Part shown: piece by piece, positions 50,424 to 60,044 of the stretch
How the letters are laid out: the number at the start of each line of letters is the position of its first letter
How positions within the stretch are numbered: position 1 is the first letter of the stretch
Assembly (NCBI GenBank): GCA_019637395.1
Contig: JAHBVR010000002.1
Span: 257,495-321,494, forward strand
Source: Vulcanimicrobiota bacterium
Lineage (GTDB): Bacteria > Vulcanimicrobiota > Xenobia > Xenobiales > JADMJV01
DNA length: 64,000 bases
Direction of reading: 5' to 3'
Notes under the pieces: model-generated
Database searches by the model: none
The model's input: only the letters and a program-made list of their open reading frames with translations
Told to the model about the DNA's origin: nothing
Program-made: the position numbers and the translations under genes

Positions 50424-53400
50424 TTATTCCACGATGACCGTATCTGAGCCACTGCGGCCGAAGGTTTCCGGGTGGTACATTTCCTCGGCTTTGGTGGGAG
50501 GTACCACGAAGGTGCCCGGGGTGGTGGCGCGAGCCACATAGCTGTAAGTGTAGACCCCTTCCCAGAGCAGTTGGGTGAAGGCTTCCACTCGTTCGTCCCG
50601 CAGGTTCTCGTGCTGATACCAGTAGCGGCTCCACCAACCGTCGGAGCGATTGGCCGGGGTCTGGCTGGGACGAGCGCCCAGCAGAGCGGGATTGACCGCT
50701 TCCAGGCCGGCTGGCAGAGGATCCACCAGGGCTACGTGATAGCGCCGGGAGGAAGCTTGCATGGTCAGGTTGACGCGCACTTCGGCACCCGCCTTGATGT
50801 GCCAGACGCCCTTTTCGTCACGGCTCACGTCGCGATTGTCGCGCACCGCTTCGTAGCTGCGCTGCACGGCAAAACCGTAGTCGGCCGGCGCCTGTTTGAG
50901 GTCGCGCGGACAGTAGTTGAGGCCGAGACGATAGTAAAGCCGGCCGGGTCCTGTTTTGGCAAGAGTGAGGGCTTCCCCTTGGAGCTGACCGATGGGAATG
51001 GTGATGCGTTTTTCGTCCTTGTCCCGGCCGCGGAAGGTCTGCTGGCCGGCCGAGGCCTGCCCCAACCAGATTTGGGCCACGAAGTTGGGCGTGACCGATT
51101 CATACTGGTGGAAATAGCGGTCGAGGGCCAGCAGCACCCAGCAATTCTCCTGGGTGTTTTCCCAGTGGCCGGCGCTGCGATGGTCCAAAAGTCCGCGCAC
51201 CAGCTTGGGAATCAGCGGGTGCTTGGGACGGGTGGCGATCATTGATTCCAGGAGCAGGCCGTCGTCGCGGCGATCCGAGTAGAGAATCAAATAACCGTTG
51301 TCGCCATAGCCGGTGGTAAACTGAGCGGTCGAGGCCGTCTGGGTGGCGTGGTTATCCAGGTAGCGATAGATTTCCTCGACCTGATTCCGGCTGGCCGGAT
51401 CTTTGGCCAGGGTGGGCAGCAGCCAGCCCATGACTTCCAGACCCTGGTTTTTGAGGTGAACCTCACTCAGTAGCTGGCGGGCTTTCTGCTTGTCCGGAGC
51501 TCCGGAGAGATCGAGCACGTAAAGAGCATAGGCGCGAATGCTGCGTCGGCAATCATCGCCGCATTCGGGAGGGATGTGGCTTTCGATATTCTGCAGATAG
51601 GTCAAAGACTGCGCCAGCATGTTGGCCTCGACTTCGAAACCCTTCTGCTGGCAGCGCACTAAAGCATGGGCGATGTGCACGGTTAGATAAGCGATGGACG
51701 GGCGGTTGCGTACCCAATAATCCCAGCCGCCGTCGTCGCACTGCAGGCCGCGTAGTTTGTCCAGATCGGCGGCCATGGCGCGCTTGAGCTCTGCTTCATT
51801 GGCCATTCCAGGTGCTTTAAAGGCCGAGAGCACATCCTTGAGGGCGGCGGCCGCCAGCATGCGGGAAGCCACCTGTTCGGTGCAGCCGTAGGGGTACTCG
51901 GCCAGATAGATGAAAGCATCGGTCAGTTCCGAGAGGGCGGTCGAGGTCGTGGTGATGCTCAGGCCGCCGAATTGGGGCCAGACATGGGCTGGTTTCTCCA
52001 CCGCCTGCTGCACGGCTCCCTCCTCAACCACGCCGTAAGTCGCGAAGGCTTCCGTCGTGGCGGGCGTCCACACCGGCAGAGAGATTTCGGCCGCATCGCT
52101 GCTGCCCGGAGCGGCGGCCCCGAATTGAAAGCGAGCCGTGCCGGCGCTTTCCGTTTGACATGGGATCTGGCACTCGATCCGGTCGTTGGCCGGCACCTCA
52201 AACTTGTAGCCGGCCACGTTTTTCTTAGAATCGCCCAGCAGTGCGTTGCTGCTGCGGCAGACCAGGGCCACCTGCATGGTCTGATCGGACTGATTTTGAA
52301 CCATCACCGGCAGTTGGCAGCGATCGCCAAAATTGAGAAAACGGGGTAGGGAAGGGCGAACCTGCAGGGGCTGGCGAGCCAGCAGACTGCTTTCTCCCTT
52401 GCCGAATTGCTTGACGCCGGCGGTGGCCAGGGCGATAACACGGTAGCGGGTGAGGTTGTCGGGAAGCTTGACGGTCACCTTGGCCGAGCCCAGGTTGTCG
52501 GTGGCCACGGTGGGTGCGAACAGCGCCAGCGCGTCGAAATTAGTGCGCACTTTAAAGGCGGCGGGAGGCTTGGCCTTGGCTTCCTTCTGAGCGAAGTCGG
52601 CCCGGGGTCTCCCCATGCCGCCTCCTTCCTCCAGAGCCTGGGCCATGGGAGCGGCTGAAGGCGCTACTTCATCCACCAGGCCTCGCGCCATGGCCTTGTT
52701 CGAACTGAACCGCTCATATCTTCCAGGGTTGGTCTCGGGTTGCTGTTGGAGCAACAGCCAGCGCCGCGAGTGACTGTCGCTCACGCCGGGTTCGGCGCTG
52801 GGGCAGAAGCTGGCCAGCGGGTCGGCCGGGTCATAGCCCGATAGAGCCAGCACGGACTCGTCCACCACCAGCACCGTCACTTCGCCTTGCACCGGCTTGT
52901 TCTGGCTATCCTTCAGATCCAGGCGCAATTCGGTGGAAGCGCCGGGTTGGAGTTTGCTCCGGGCCGGTGTGACGGCCACCTTGAGCTGGCGGGTGGCGTT
53001 GGAAACGGCCAGTTGTATGCTGCCGCTGGCGTAAGCCGGACGCATCTCTCCTTCGCGCGGTTGACTGCCCAGGGCGTCGACCTGCACCTGCAGGCCGGGA
53101 ATATTGATTTCGTCCAGCGGAATTTTCAGATTGGCGCTGCCGTCCTGCGCGCTGAAACGCTGCAGGCTGGCAATGCCGTTGCGGCGGGTGGTGACCACCA
53201 ACTCGGCCGGGGCAAAGGGCGCCTGCACCAGCACTTCGGCGGTATCGCCCGGCTGATATTCGCGCTGGCTGGGCACCAGCGTCAGTTGTTCTTGCTCTAC
53301 TCGGGTGGCCGGCGGCTGTTTGCCTCCCGCCACCCAGAGAGTTAACTGACTACGATTCGAGCGGTTGTCGTTGTCCTGAATGTAGGCTTCCACCTGATAA

Positions 53401-56327
53401 GTGCCGCCCTGACCGGTAGGCACGGCTGTTGGGACCGCTTGCTGGCCGGAAGTCAGCTGCAGTTCCACCTCGTCGGCCTGCCGGCTCACTCCGTCCTCCC
53501 AGTCGAGCCGGCAGGCTTTGAGCAGCACCGGATGACCGCTGACGGGTTTGCCTTCCAGGTCCGTGACCACCACCTCGACTTCCAGGGGTTGACCCGCTTC
53601 CACAAAGGTGCGCTTGCTTTTCATTCCGACATAGAGATTGGCTGGATGGACCAGCACGCTGGTGGAGGTGGTCCAGGTCTGGCGATTGACGTCCTGAACC
53701 GTGGCCTGGGCGGTCAGGCTATGCGGCTGGGGCGGATCCACCGAGAGAAAGTCTACCTTGAGGTGGGCTTTGCCCTTGGAGTCGGTGTGGTCAGCCTGGG
53801 TGGTATGATTGCTGGGAAGGCTCGGGCGAGCGCTCTCGTTCCACCAGAAACGAGCGGGCCACCAGGGCGTCCAGGTTCCGAAAGTAAAGCCGTCCCAGCC
53901 GGGCGGGCTGAAGCTGGTGGGCGTGCTGCTGACGCTCCAATCGACCTGAGCGTTGGCCAGGGGGCCGCCGGAAAAGTAGGCGGCGCTGGCGGTCAGCCTG
54001 GCCGAAGAACCGATCTGGCTGGTCGCCGGCGCGGCTTCCGCGCTCACTTCAAACTCGGGGCGGCGGAATTCTTGCACCTGAATGGCCAGACCGGTCGAGC
54101 CCTCGCTGTCTCCCGAGATACGCAAATGGCAATTGCCCAGATTGACGGTTTTCGGTAGCTTCAATTGAAAATCAAAGCCGCCCAGCCGGCCCACGGGGGC
54201 CTCGCCTTTGAGGATTTCGTTGCCGACCGGGTCGGATAACTGATAGCTCACCTTGTGATTGCTGGTGGCCTGCAGATCTCCCTTGGGACCATATTGCAGG
54301 TGACGCACCCACCCCTTGATATGAACCGTTTCGCCGGGCTTGTAGAGATGGCGGTCGTCGAGCACATGCCAGAGACTGGTGTCGGACGGTTGATGGCGGT
54401 TCCAACCGCTTCCGTAATAGTCGCCGGGGGACAGGAAGGCCACATCCTCGCCTCGGCGAGCCAGCAACATGGGAGCGCTGGAAGCCGGCAAGCTCAGGCG
54501 GGCCAGACCCTCGGCGTCGCTGTGGGCGCTGCTCTCGCCGAGCTTGAATTCCACATCCGCCATGGACTTGCCGGTTTGCAGGTCGCTGGCCCAGGCCACC
54601 AATTCGTTGTGGTCGGCCAGAGCATCCAGGCCCAGTTGAGTGGACTGGACCCAACCCAGGTAGACCTGGCGGCGCCACTCCTCTTTGGGTGGAGGTTCCA
54701 CTTCGACCTGCACCACTACGTGGCCCAGGCCATTTTGCAGAGCGGCGCTCAAGTCGACCGGGACTTCCGTCTCCTGGTCGGTGCTGGCTCCCGTTTGGAT
54801 CACTTTGTCCTGTATGGATTGGCCGGGAGGCCGGCGATCCTTGAGGTTGCTGTAAGTGCCTTGCTGGTACTGTTGGAAAGCCTGCCAGTCGTCCGGCTGC
54901 ACTTTCCAGAGACGCACGCGCAACTTGTCGTGGTTGACCACGCGAAAGGGCAGGCTGCGCGGCCCTTTGGGATCGAGCACGATCATGCTCTGGCCGGGCG
55001 GCTGGAAACCGGGTTCGGCCTTGCCCACACGAACGGTAAAGCTTTCCGATTTTCCCAGGCGCTGTCCGAAACGGTCGATGCATTCGGGAGAAAGCGTGAC
55101 TCGGTAGTGGGACTGGCCGCGCGGCCGCCCCGTCAGGGTCAGGCCGCTGCCGTTACAGCGCACGCGAAAGTCGGGCACTTCCGGCGAGACGGTGACCCAG
55201 TTGGGGCTGAATTTGTCGGTCTGCAGAGCATTATTGAACTGGATGCTCCAGGGGTCGAGAGGACTGGCATCTTCGGTCTTCCAAACCAGGCTGAGGGGGT
55301 CATAGGTTGAGAAAGAAAAGGTCTGGGCGGTCTCGGTGGTCAGCGGACCCTCGGCCGAGGCGGTTCCGGCGGGGACTTCCACCGTGTAACTGGTGCCGGC
55401 CTGCAGAGGTTTCTCGGCCTTGAGAACCAGCCAGCGCCTTTCGTCCTGGTCTTTGAGCTGAGCGCTGATGCTGTCATCGGCCAGCCTTTCGGTGCGGCTG
55501 GCCAACCGCAAGGCGGGCGCCTGTCCTCGGGAGCTGGTCAAACGGATCTGGCCGGCCAGCGACTGGCGGTCCATGGCCTGGTCAAAGCGCAGGAAGATCA
55601 GCGGATTCAGGTCGAGTCCGGAACCTTGGGGCTGGCTGACCTCCAGACGGGGTGGGGGAGTTTCGAAGGTTTCTTGGCGAGCCGCCGCCAGGCTTTTGCC
55701 GTCGCTGCTCTTGAGGCCGGCAGGGATTTCGATGGTGTAGGCAGTGGCCATGGGAAAGCGGACTTTGGGCACGAACATCAGGGTTTGCGTGCCCAGCCAG
55801 CGCCACTTTCCTTCCACAGGCGGAGTAAGCTTGACTCCAATTTCTTTGTCGTTGAGTTGCTCCACGGTGGTCAGGGGAACCATCGCCTGGTTAAAGGTCA
55901 CCGTCAGATGAGGAGCCATTTCCACCGCCCCGCGCGGGGCGATGTTGACCACCTCCAGCCGGCTGCCGGCCACTTTGGGAGGTGTTCCCTTTTGAACCGG
56001 GGGCGGAAAAGGTTGCGGCAACGTCCGGGCCGTGCGCGGAGGGGGCAGGGAGCCCTCCCGGAGGGCGAAAGCCCGGGCGTCCTTGCCGTTGCCCTGCAGA
56101 GGTGGCAGGGCTTTCACCATGGCTTCCAGTTCGGCCGGGCTCAGGGGAGTGGCGGCCACCTTCTTGCCGGGCTCCGATGGCGAACTGGCCGAGCCCGGCG
56201 TGAGACGAAAGCGCATCCCTTCCTCGCTTTGTTGCGTGGGAGCTTTGATTTTTGGACGCGGCGCGTTGACCGGTACCTGCCCGCAACCGGCCAGTAGAAA
56301 GAAGACAAAGAGAAGAATTCTATGCAC
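50424..56327 (-). CDS. Alpha-2-macroglobulin-like lipoprotein with intact thioester
   Basis: A 1967-residue protein, full length for bacterial alpha-2-macroglobulin. A lipoprotein signal ends Leu-Ala-Gly-Cys (about residue 15), so it is anchored in a membrane facing the periplasm. MG-type beta-sandwich domains fill the first 1300 residues. The thioester site Cys-Thr-Glu-Gln starts at C1482 in PYGCTEQ, followed by an alpha/alpha toroid and a C-terminal receptor-like domain. Such proteins trap and inhibit proteases that reach the periplasm. The usual partner gene, penicillin-binding protein 1C, is not adjacent here. Confidence 0.93.
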   Translation of the reverse strand: MHRILLFVFFLLAGCGQVPVNAPRPKIKAPTQQSEEGMRFRLTPGSASSPSEPGKKVAATPLSPAELEAMVKALPPLQGNGKDARAFALREGSLPPPRTARTLPQPFPPPVQKGTPPKVAGSRLEVVNIAPRGAVEMAPHLTVTFNQAMVPLTTVEQLNDKEIGVKLTPPVEGKWRWLGTQTLMFVPKVRFPMATAYTIEIPAGLKSSDGKSLAAARQETFETPPPRLEVSQPQGSGLDLNPLIFLRFDQAMDRQSLAGQIRLTSSRGQAPALRLASRTERLADDSISAQLKDQDERRWLVLKAEKPLQAGTSYTVEVPAGTASAEGPLTTETAQTFSFSTYDPLSLVWKTEDASPLDPWSIQFNNALQTDKFSPNWVTVSPEVPDFRVRCNGSGLTLTGRPRGQSHYRVTLSPECIDRFGQRLGKSESFTVRVGKAEPGFQPPGQSMIVLDPKGPRSLPFRVVNHDKLRVRLWKVQPDDWQAFQQYQQGTYSNLKDRRPPGQSIQDKVIQTGASTDQETEVPVDLSAALQNGLGHVVVQVEVEPPPKEEWRRQVYLGWVQSTQLGLDALADHNELVAWASDLQTGKSMADVEFKLGESSAHSDAEGLARLSLPASSAPMLLARRGEDVAFLSPGDYYGSGWNRHQPSDTSLWHVLDDRHLYKPGETVHIKGWVRHLQYGPKGDLQATSNHKVSYQLSDPVGNEILKGEAPVGRLGGFDFQLKLPKTVNLGNCHLRISGDSEGSTGLAIQVQEFRRPEFEVSAEAAPATSQIGSSARLTASAAYFSGGPLANAQVDWSVSSTPTSFSPPGWDGFTFGTWTPWWPARFWWNESARPSLPSNHTTQADHTDSKGKAHLKVDFLSVDPPQPHSLTAQATVQDVNRQTWTTSTSVLVHPANLYVGMKSKRTFVEAGQPLEVEVVVTDLEGKPVSGHPVLLKACRLDWEDGVSRQADEVELQLTSGQQAVPTAVPTGQGGTYQVEAYIQDNDNRSNRSQLTLWVAGGKQPPATRVEQEQLTLVPSQREYQPGDTAEVLVQAPFAPAELVVTTRRNGIASLQRFSAQDGSANLKIPLDEINIPGLQVQVDALGSQPREGEMRPAYASGSIQLAVSNATRQLKVAVTPARSKLQPGASTELRLDLKDSQNKPVQGEVTVLVVDESVLALSGYDPADPLASFCPSAEPGVSDSHSRRWLLLQQQPETNPGRYERFSSNKAMARGLVDEVAPSAAPMAQALEEGGGMGRPRADFAQKEAKAKPPAAFKVRTNFDALALFAPTVATDNLGSAKVTVKLPDNLTRYRVIALATAGVKQFGKGESSLLARQPLQVRPSLPRFLNFGDRCQLPVMVQNQSDQTMQVALVCRSSNALLGDSKKNVAGYKFEVPANDRIECQIPCQTESAGTARFQFGAAAPGSSDAAEISLPVWTPATTEAFATYGVVEEGAVQQAVEKPAHVWPQFGGLSITTTSTALSELTDAFIYLAEYPYGCTEQVASRMLAAAALKDVLSAFKAPGMANEAELKRAMAADLDKLRGLQCDDGGWDYWVRNRPSIAYLTVHIAHALVRCQQKGFEVEANMLAQSLTYLQNIESHIPPECGDDCRRSIRAYALYVLDLSGAPDKQKARQLLSEVHLKNQGLEVMGWLLPTLAKDPASRNQVEEIYRYLDNHATQTASTAQFTTGYGDNGYLILYSDRRDDGLLLESMIATRPKHPLIPKLVRGLLDHRSAGHWENTQENCWVLLALDRYFHQYESVTPNFVAQIWLGQASAGQQTFRGRDKDEKRITIPIGQLQGEALTLAKTGPGRLYYRLGLNYCPRDLKQAPADYGFAVQRSYEAVRDNRDVSRDEKGVWHIKAGAEVRVNLTMQASSRRYHVALVDPLPAGLEAVNPALLGARPSQTPANRSDGWWSRYWYQHENLRDERVEAFTQLLWEGVYTYSYVARATTPGTFVVPPTKAEEMYHPETFGRSGSDTVIVE

Positions 56328-56378
56328 GTAAACCCCCAGGGAATTCCCCCTTCGACGCGCTTCAGGGTGAAATCTTCC

Positions 56379-57047
56379 TCAATTTTTGAGGGCGGCCAGC
56401 AGTTGGAAATAGGCGGTGCTGAACAGGGTTTCCGGTTTGCTGAGACCAGCTTTACGATACCACTCGTCGAGTTGTCTACGGGTGGGTGGTAGGGTGTGAG
56501 TCAGGAAGAGTCGCACTCGTTCTTCCAAGTCTTTGGAAGTCAGGCCGCCCAGGTGGCGCCAGCGCGCCTGGAGGGCGCGCAACTGCGGAGAGTCGTCCTG
56601 GTAGGGGCCGACCTGGCAACCCACCAGGGCCACTCCGCCGGGGCGCAGGCGTTGCCCGATGCTACGGACCCATTCGGGTTGTTCCTCGCGAGTAGGCAGG
56701 TGGTGCAGCACTCCCACACTGAGGACTCCATCCAGTTCCACCAGATCGGCAAAATCGTCGAGCACGCCCAGGCGCAGGTCCACGCCGGTGAGGCGTTGGC
56801 GAGCCAGGTTGAGCATCGGTTCGGATGGGTCCACTCCGATCAACTGCCAGGTTGGAAAACGTTGCTGCAATTGCTCGGCTTCGTAGCCGGTCCCGACGCC
56901 CAGCAGCAACACGCGGGCCGGCTTGTGCGGATCTAAATAGCCGGCCAGACCGTCGCGGGCCATGTCGTGAAGAGCCTCGTAGCCGGCCATGGAGGTGCGT
57001 GCTCCGGCATCGTAGGTACGGGCTCGTTCCTGGTTAAAAACGCTCAT
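56379..57047 (-). CDS. SAM-dependent methyltransferase
   Basis: A 222-residue class I methyltransferase. The SAM-binding motif I is VLLLGVGTGYEAEQL, followed by an acidic residue in GVDPSE, a central SVGVLHHLP motif, and a LRPGG loop. The rest is a typical alpha/beta core with a helical C-terminal cap. ATG 57047 overlaps the stop of the AraC regulator gene (ATGA), so the two are co-translated. Substrate unknown; small-molecule methylation is likely. Confidence 0.85.
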   Translation of the reverse strand: MSVFNQERARTYDAGARTSMAGYEALHDMARDGLAGYLDPHKPARVLLLGVGTGYEAEQLQQRFPTWQLIGVDPSEPMLNLARQRLTGVDLRLGVLDDFADLVELDGVLSVGVLHHLPTREEQPEWVRSIGQRLRPGGVALVGCQVGPYQDDSPQLRALQARWRHLGGLTSKDLEERVRLFLTHTLPPTRRQLDEWYRKAGLSKPETLFSTAYFQLLAALKN

Positions 57048-57664
57048 AAGTTTCGGTACTCCTGTGGTGTGGATTGAAAACGGCGGCGAAACAGCCGTCG
57101 GAAATGGGATAGGTCGGCGAAGCCGCTGTGCTCAGCGACCTGAGCTACGCTTTGCGGACTGTGCCGCAACTGGAGAGCGGCTTCCTCGAGACGAGCCTGG
57201 AGCGACCATTGACCCAGGCTTTGGCCGGTCCAGCGCCGCACCTGAGTGGTTAGATGGGCGGGAGAGACGGATACCTCTTCAGCCAGGCGAGTCAGACTCC
57301 AGGGTTGCTTGTTCGGCTGGAAAACCAGGCGGACGGCTTCCTGCACCCAGAGCGGGGCCGCCTCCTGGCTGACAAATTGGGCTAACAAGGATTCGGTCTC
57401 GCCGGTCCAACGCGACCGGGCTCGTAGCGGCGAGCCTCCCAGGCGCACCTGGGTGACGGCCTGGCGCAATCGCACCGGCAGTTCGGTCTCCTGACAACTG
57501 AGGTAGGTCAACTGACCGGACGTCCCATGAACGCGATGAGGCGCCCAGCCCGGGAGTAACATCAGCGAACCGGCTTCCAGTCGAAAGGTAGAGCCCAACT
57601 GAATCTGGCAGTTGCCTTCATGGCAGTAGGCGAGTACGCTGAAGTCGTGTCGTCTCAAGTCCAT
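57044..57664 (-). CDS. AraC-family transcriptional regulator
   Basis: A 206-residue regulator. The N-terminal half is a cupin-like sensor domain (FRLEAGSLMLLPGWAPH). The C-terminal half has two AraC helix-turn-helix units, SLTRLAEEVSVSPAHLTTQV and VAQVAEHSGFADLSHFRRLFRRRF, ending in QSTPQEYR. It probably controls itself and the overlapping methyltransferase. ATG 57664. It begins about 140 bases from the candidate small RNA on the other strand. Confidence 0.88.
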   Translation of the reverse strand: MDLRRHDFSVLAYCHEGNCQIQLGSTFRLEAGSLMLLPGWAPHRVHGTSGQLTYLSCQETELPVRLRQAVTQVRLGGSPLRARSRWTGETESLLAQFVSQEAAPLWVQEAVRLVFQPNKQPWSLTRLAEEVSVSPAHLTTQVRRWTGQSLGQWSLQARLEEAALQLRHSPQSVAQVAEHSGFADLSHFRRLFRRRFQSTPQEYRNL

Positions 57665-57807
57665 TGCCGATCTATCATACCTTGGAGCGGTACCTGGGGG
57701 GAGAGAGTTTTTTTCGGCGTTAAAAGAAAACGTAAACGCTGGTAGAAATCCGCCCTGTAAGTTTCACACAAAGTTCATTTCCGGGCCTCGGTTTTTGGTA
57801 TCGCTTG

Positions 57808-57953
57808 AGCCGGGAGGAGTATGCTGAATTCATCGGCGAGCAGCCATCGCTCCTCCCCGATTCAATTGAACGTTGAAGGTCGCTCCCTCTGAATCGTCAT
57901 GGAGACATCAGTCTCCAGTAGCCTCCGCGGACTTACCGCGGGGGCATTTTTTT
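57808..57953 (+). ncRNA. Candidate structured small RNA with its own terminator
   Basis: A run of strong stems in a gene-free region. Helix 1: GGGAGGAG (57812-57819) with CTCCTCCC (57850-57857), enclosing GCTG (57823-57826) with CAGC (57841-57844). Helix 2 abuts it: CGATTCA (57858-57864) with TGAATCG (57890-57896). Helix 3: TGGAGAC with GTCTCCA (57900-57917) around loop ATCA. Helix 4 is the terminator at the 3' end. No reading frame of note lies inside. Stacked helices ending at a terminator fit a free-standing RNA of about 145 bases. It matches no family I know. Confidence 0.55.
57922..57953 (+). terminator. Rho-independent terminator of the candidate small RNA
   Basis: CCGCGG (57925-57930) pairs with CCGCGG (57936-57941) around loop ACTTA, extended by three more pairs, and seven T residues follow at 57947-57953. 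This is a textbook terminator on the + strand. Confidence 0.8.
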
Positions 57954-58162
57954 GGGGCCCGGGCACCTCCAGCAAAACTGGTAGGAAATCGTCACATTTC
58001 GGAAATATTTTCGCTCGGCGATAAACGGACGAGTGCGCCGTATCCGTATAATGAGGGAACAGCGAAAGCTGGGATGTTTAGTTTGGGCAATCCCCTTGTT
58101 GGGCGTCGCTTCGGCGGCGCCTATTTGTTTTTGGTCCGGGCACCTGGCCTGCTGCTCTGTCC
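57954..58162. other. Gene-free stretch between candidate small RNA and esterase
   Basis: With the stretch 57665-57807, this completes a 498-base region without a protein gene. A TATAAT hexamer at 58047-58052 on the + strand lacks a convincing -35 box. A short open frame at 58033-58266 overlaps the convergent esterase and is probably spurious. Nothing else is clear here. Confidence 0.5.
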
Positions 58163-59050
58163 TCAGTCTTTCTCCTGGATCGCTTCCTCCGAGACGACTA
58201 CCTCGCGGTGGAGTAATTGCCTGGCGAAGAAGGATTCGATGCGCCGAGCCACTTCCGGATTGGTGAAGTTGCCGTGGCCGCCGTTGCGCACGTTGACGAA
58301 ATATACTTCCGTCCCGGCCGTTTTCAGGCGCCGATAGAAACGCTGCGCCTGGATAGGCGGGATAACCGGGTCCTGATCCCCGTGAATAAGCAGGAAGGGA
58401 GGGCAACCGGGCTTCACCCAGTTGATGGGGGAGGCCTGGGCGGCTTTCTCGGCCCGGGCTGCTACGGCCCCGCCCAGCAGTTTGCCCTCGGGCGATTTAG
58501 CCGAGCTGTGGTCTTGCTTGGGGTTGTCCAGCGGGAGTTGCACCAGGTCGGCGGGGCCCGAGATGTCCACCACGCAAGCGACGCCCTGGTTACCGTCGGG
58601 ACCGCCCACGCCCAGCATGGCCGCCAGATGGCCACCGGCCGAATGACCGAGCACACCGATACGTTTCGGATCCAGCCCGTAATTTGGGCCCTGCCCGCGA
58701 ATCCAGCCCAGGGAGGCCTCGCAATCCTCCAATTGCGCGGGCCAGACGGCCTGCCCGCTCAAGCGATAGTCGATGCTTACGGCCGCGAACTGGCCCGACG
58801 CGACCAGCGGCAGAACTTCCTCCATTCCCATGGATTTATCGCCGCTTTGGAAGGCGCCGGCGTGAAGGTTCAAAATCACCGGGAGTTTTTCGCTCTTGGC
58901 GGCCTGATGGGGGAGATAAACATCCAAAGTTAGCCCGGGACGATAACTGAGGTTTTCCTCCAGGCGCACGGAGGCAGGGAGTTGCAAGGGCCTGGCTCCT
59001 GGCGGAAGCCCGCAGCCGAGCAGAAGTACCAGGAGAAACTTGAGGTTCAT
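58163..59050 (-). CDS. Exported alpha/beta hydrolase (esterase-lipase type)
   Basis: A 295-residue protein with an N-terminal signal that may be a lipoprotein type (LLLGC). The hydrolase domain belongs to the hormone-sensitive-lipase-like group: NLHAGAF (oxyanion loop, Ala in place of the usual Gly), Ser in LGHSAGGHLAA, Asp in HGDQDPVIPP, and His in GGHGNF. The triad is complete. Likely substrates are short acyl esters outside the cytoplasm. ATG 59050. The region upstream (59051-59493) has the eroded frame below and no other gene. Confidence 0.8.
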   Translation of the reverse strand: MNLKFLLVLLLGCGLPPGARPLQLPASVRLEENLSYRPGLTLDVYLPHQAAKSEKLPVILNLHAGAFQSGDKSMGMEEVLPLVASGQFAAVSIDYRLSGQAVWPAQLEDCEASLGWIRGQGPNYGLDPKRIGVLGHSAGGHLAAMLGVGGPDGNQGVACVVDISGPADLVQLPLDNPKQDHSSAKSPEGKLLGGAVAARAEKAAQASPINWVKPGCPPFLLIHGDQDPVIPPIQAQRFYRRLKTAGTEVYFVNVRNGGHGNFTNPEVARRIESFFARQLLHREVVVSEEAIQEKD

Positions 59051-59092
59051 ATCCGCCGGTTCGCTGGCGAGAGCGGCCGACACCTCCCCCAG

Positions 59093-59463
59093 TTAATTCG
59101 TATTGCCCTGGCTGCGGCGCGGGGGCACGGGACGGCGCGGAATTCCGGATGAGGGCGGACCTTCGTCGCCGAAATAGGCGGAACGGCGTTGCGAGACTTC
59201 TCGTTGCCAGTAGCGGCACGCTCCCAGGTCGCGTTTGCTGCAGGCTTCAAAGAGCGCGTCCCAAGAAGCCTTCAGAGGGCCGGAATCCCACAGTTTGGAA
59301 ATGCCCAGCCAGCGAAGGGTGCTTCCCAGAGTGATTTTGGCCACCAGAATGTCGGCCTCTTGCTCCTGATAGATTTCGGTGGAAAGCGACCAGGGTGGGA
59401 GATCCAGGTCGCCCGCGTAGGCCTGGCGGTCTTCACCCGAACTGTGGTGCTCCTGAAAGCGCC
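59093..59463 (-). pseudogene. Eroded M48-like peptidase reading frame
   Basis: An open frame of about 120 codons with no ATG, only a weak GTG at 59344 for a shorter product. Its peptide reads like the C-terminal part of a zinc peptidase: EIYQEQEADILVAKITLGSTL resembles the ExxxAD helix of M48 or ImmA/IrrE-type proteins, but the upstream HExxH motif is absent; a TGA ends the frame just before a terminator hairpin. The end is Pro/Arg-rich. It is best read as an N-terminally truncated remnant, though expression from GTG 59344 (83 residues) is possible. Confidence 0.4.
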
Positions 59464-59487
59464 GTCAGGCTGCTCGCCTGACGGCGC
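59459..59487 (-). terminator. Hairpin terminator after the small secreted protein gene
   Basis: A perfect 12-pair inverted repeat, GCGCCGTCAGGC (59459-59470) with GCCTGACGGCGC (59476-59487), loop TGCTC, followed on the minus strand by TTTC. It lies seven bases past the stop of the gene at 59494-59895. Confidence 0.7.
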
Positions 59488-59493
59488 GGAGTT

Positions 59494-59895
59494 TTACGGG
59501 TAAACGCGGACGAAGTAGTAGGTTTCGGTGAGCGGATCCCAGACCCGGCTCATGCCGGGCACGGTGATGACCCCGGGAGAAGTGATGGTGGTGCGGCGAT
59601 AATAGTAGTCGCTGTCGGGCTTTACCAACAGATGGTAGTCTTCGGAATTTTCGAAGTCCCAACGAGCGGCGAATTCAGCCTGATTGATCTTACCCTCGGT
59701 GATCTCGATCTGATCGCGCTCATAGCGCGCGCGGTCAAAGTTGCGGTTCGAAACAGCCGTGTTGTAAGCGGACTGGTGGCCGCGAAGCTGCTCGCGGAGG
59801 ACCGCCGGATCGTCGTGCGAGGCCCACATGGGAGAGGCGCTGGCGGCGCCGGCGAGCAGGCCGGCGCAGAGAAGGGGTTTCATTAACTTGTGCAT
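59494..59895 (-). CDS. Small secreted protein of unknown function
   Basis: A 133-residue protein with a signal peptide (about residues 1-20, ending Ala-Ser-Ala). The mature part has a helical segment (REQLRGHQSAYNTAV, then ARYERDQIEITEGKINQAEF) and a beta-rich, Tyr-rich C-terminus. ATG 59895. It ends at a strong hairpin terminator and diverges from the esterase-like gene at 60045. No family recognised. Confidence 0.6.
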   Translation of the reverse strand: MHKLMKPLLCAGLLAGAASASPMWASHDDPAVLREQLRGHQSAYNTAVSNRNFDRARYERDQIEITEGKINQAEFAARWDFENSEDYHLLVKPDSDYYYRRTTITSPGVITVPGMSRVWDPLTETYYFVRVYP

Positions 59896-60044
59896 GCGTT
59901 GATACCTTCCGTTTCCGGGCCGGGGGCCCGGTTTGTAAGACTACCGTAGCCGAAAAGAATCGCTCCGGTGAGGCCCGCCTGTCCCGACCTGGGCTGGACA
60001 ACGGTCACAAAGGAGTAGCCCGCCTCCCGCCAAAAACCGCCTGC

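Noticed and set aside
58033-58266. A 77-codon frame with a hydrophobic N-terminus after a TATAAT
   Set aside because: It runs into the convergent esterase gene, has no good ribosome site and ends in Arg/Pro-rich antisense-like sequence.
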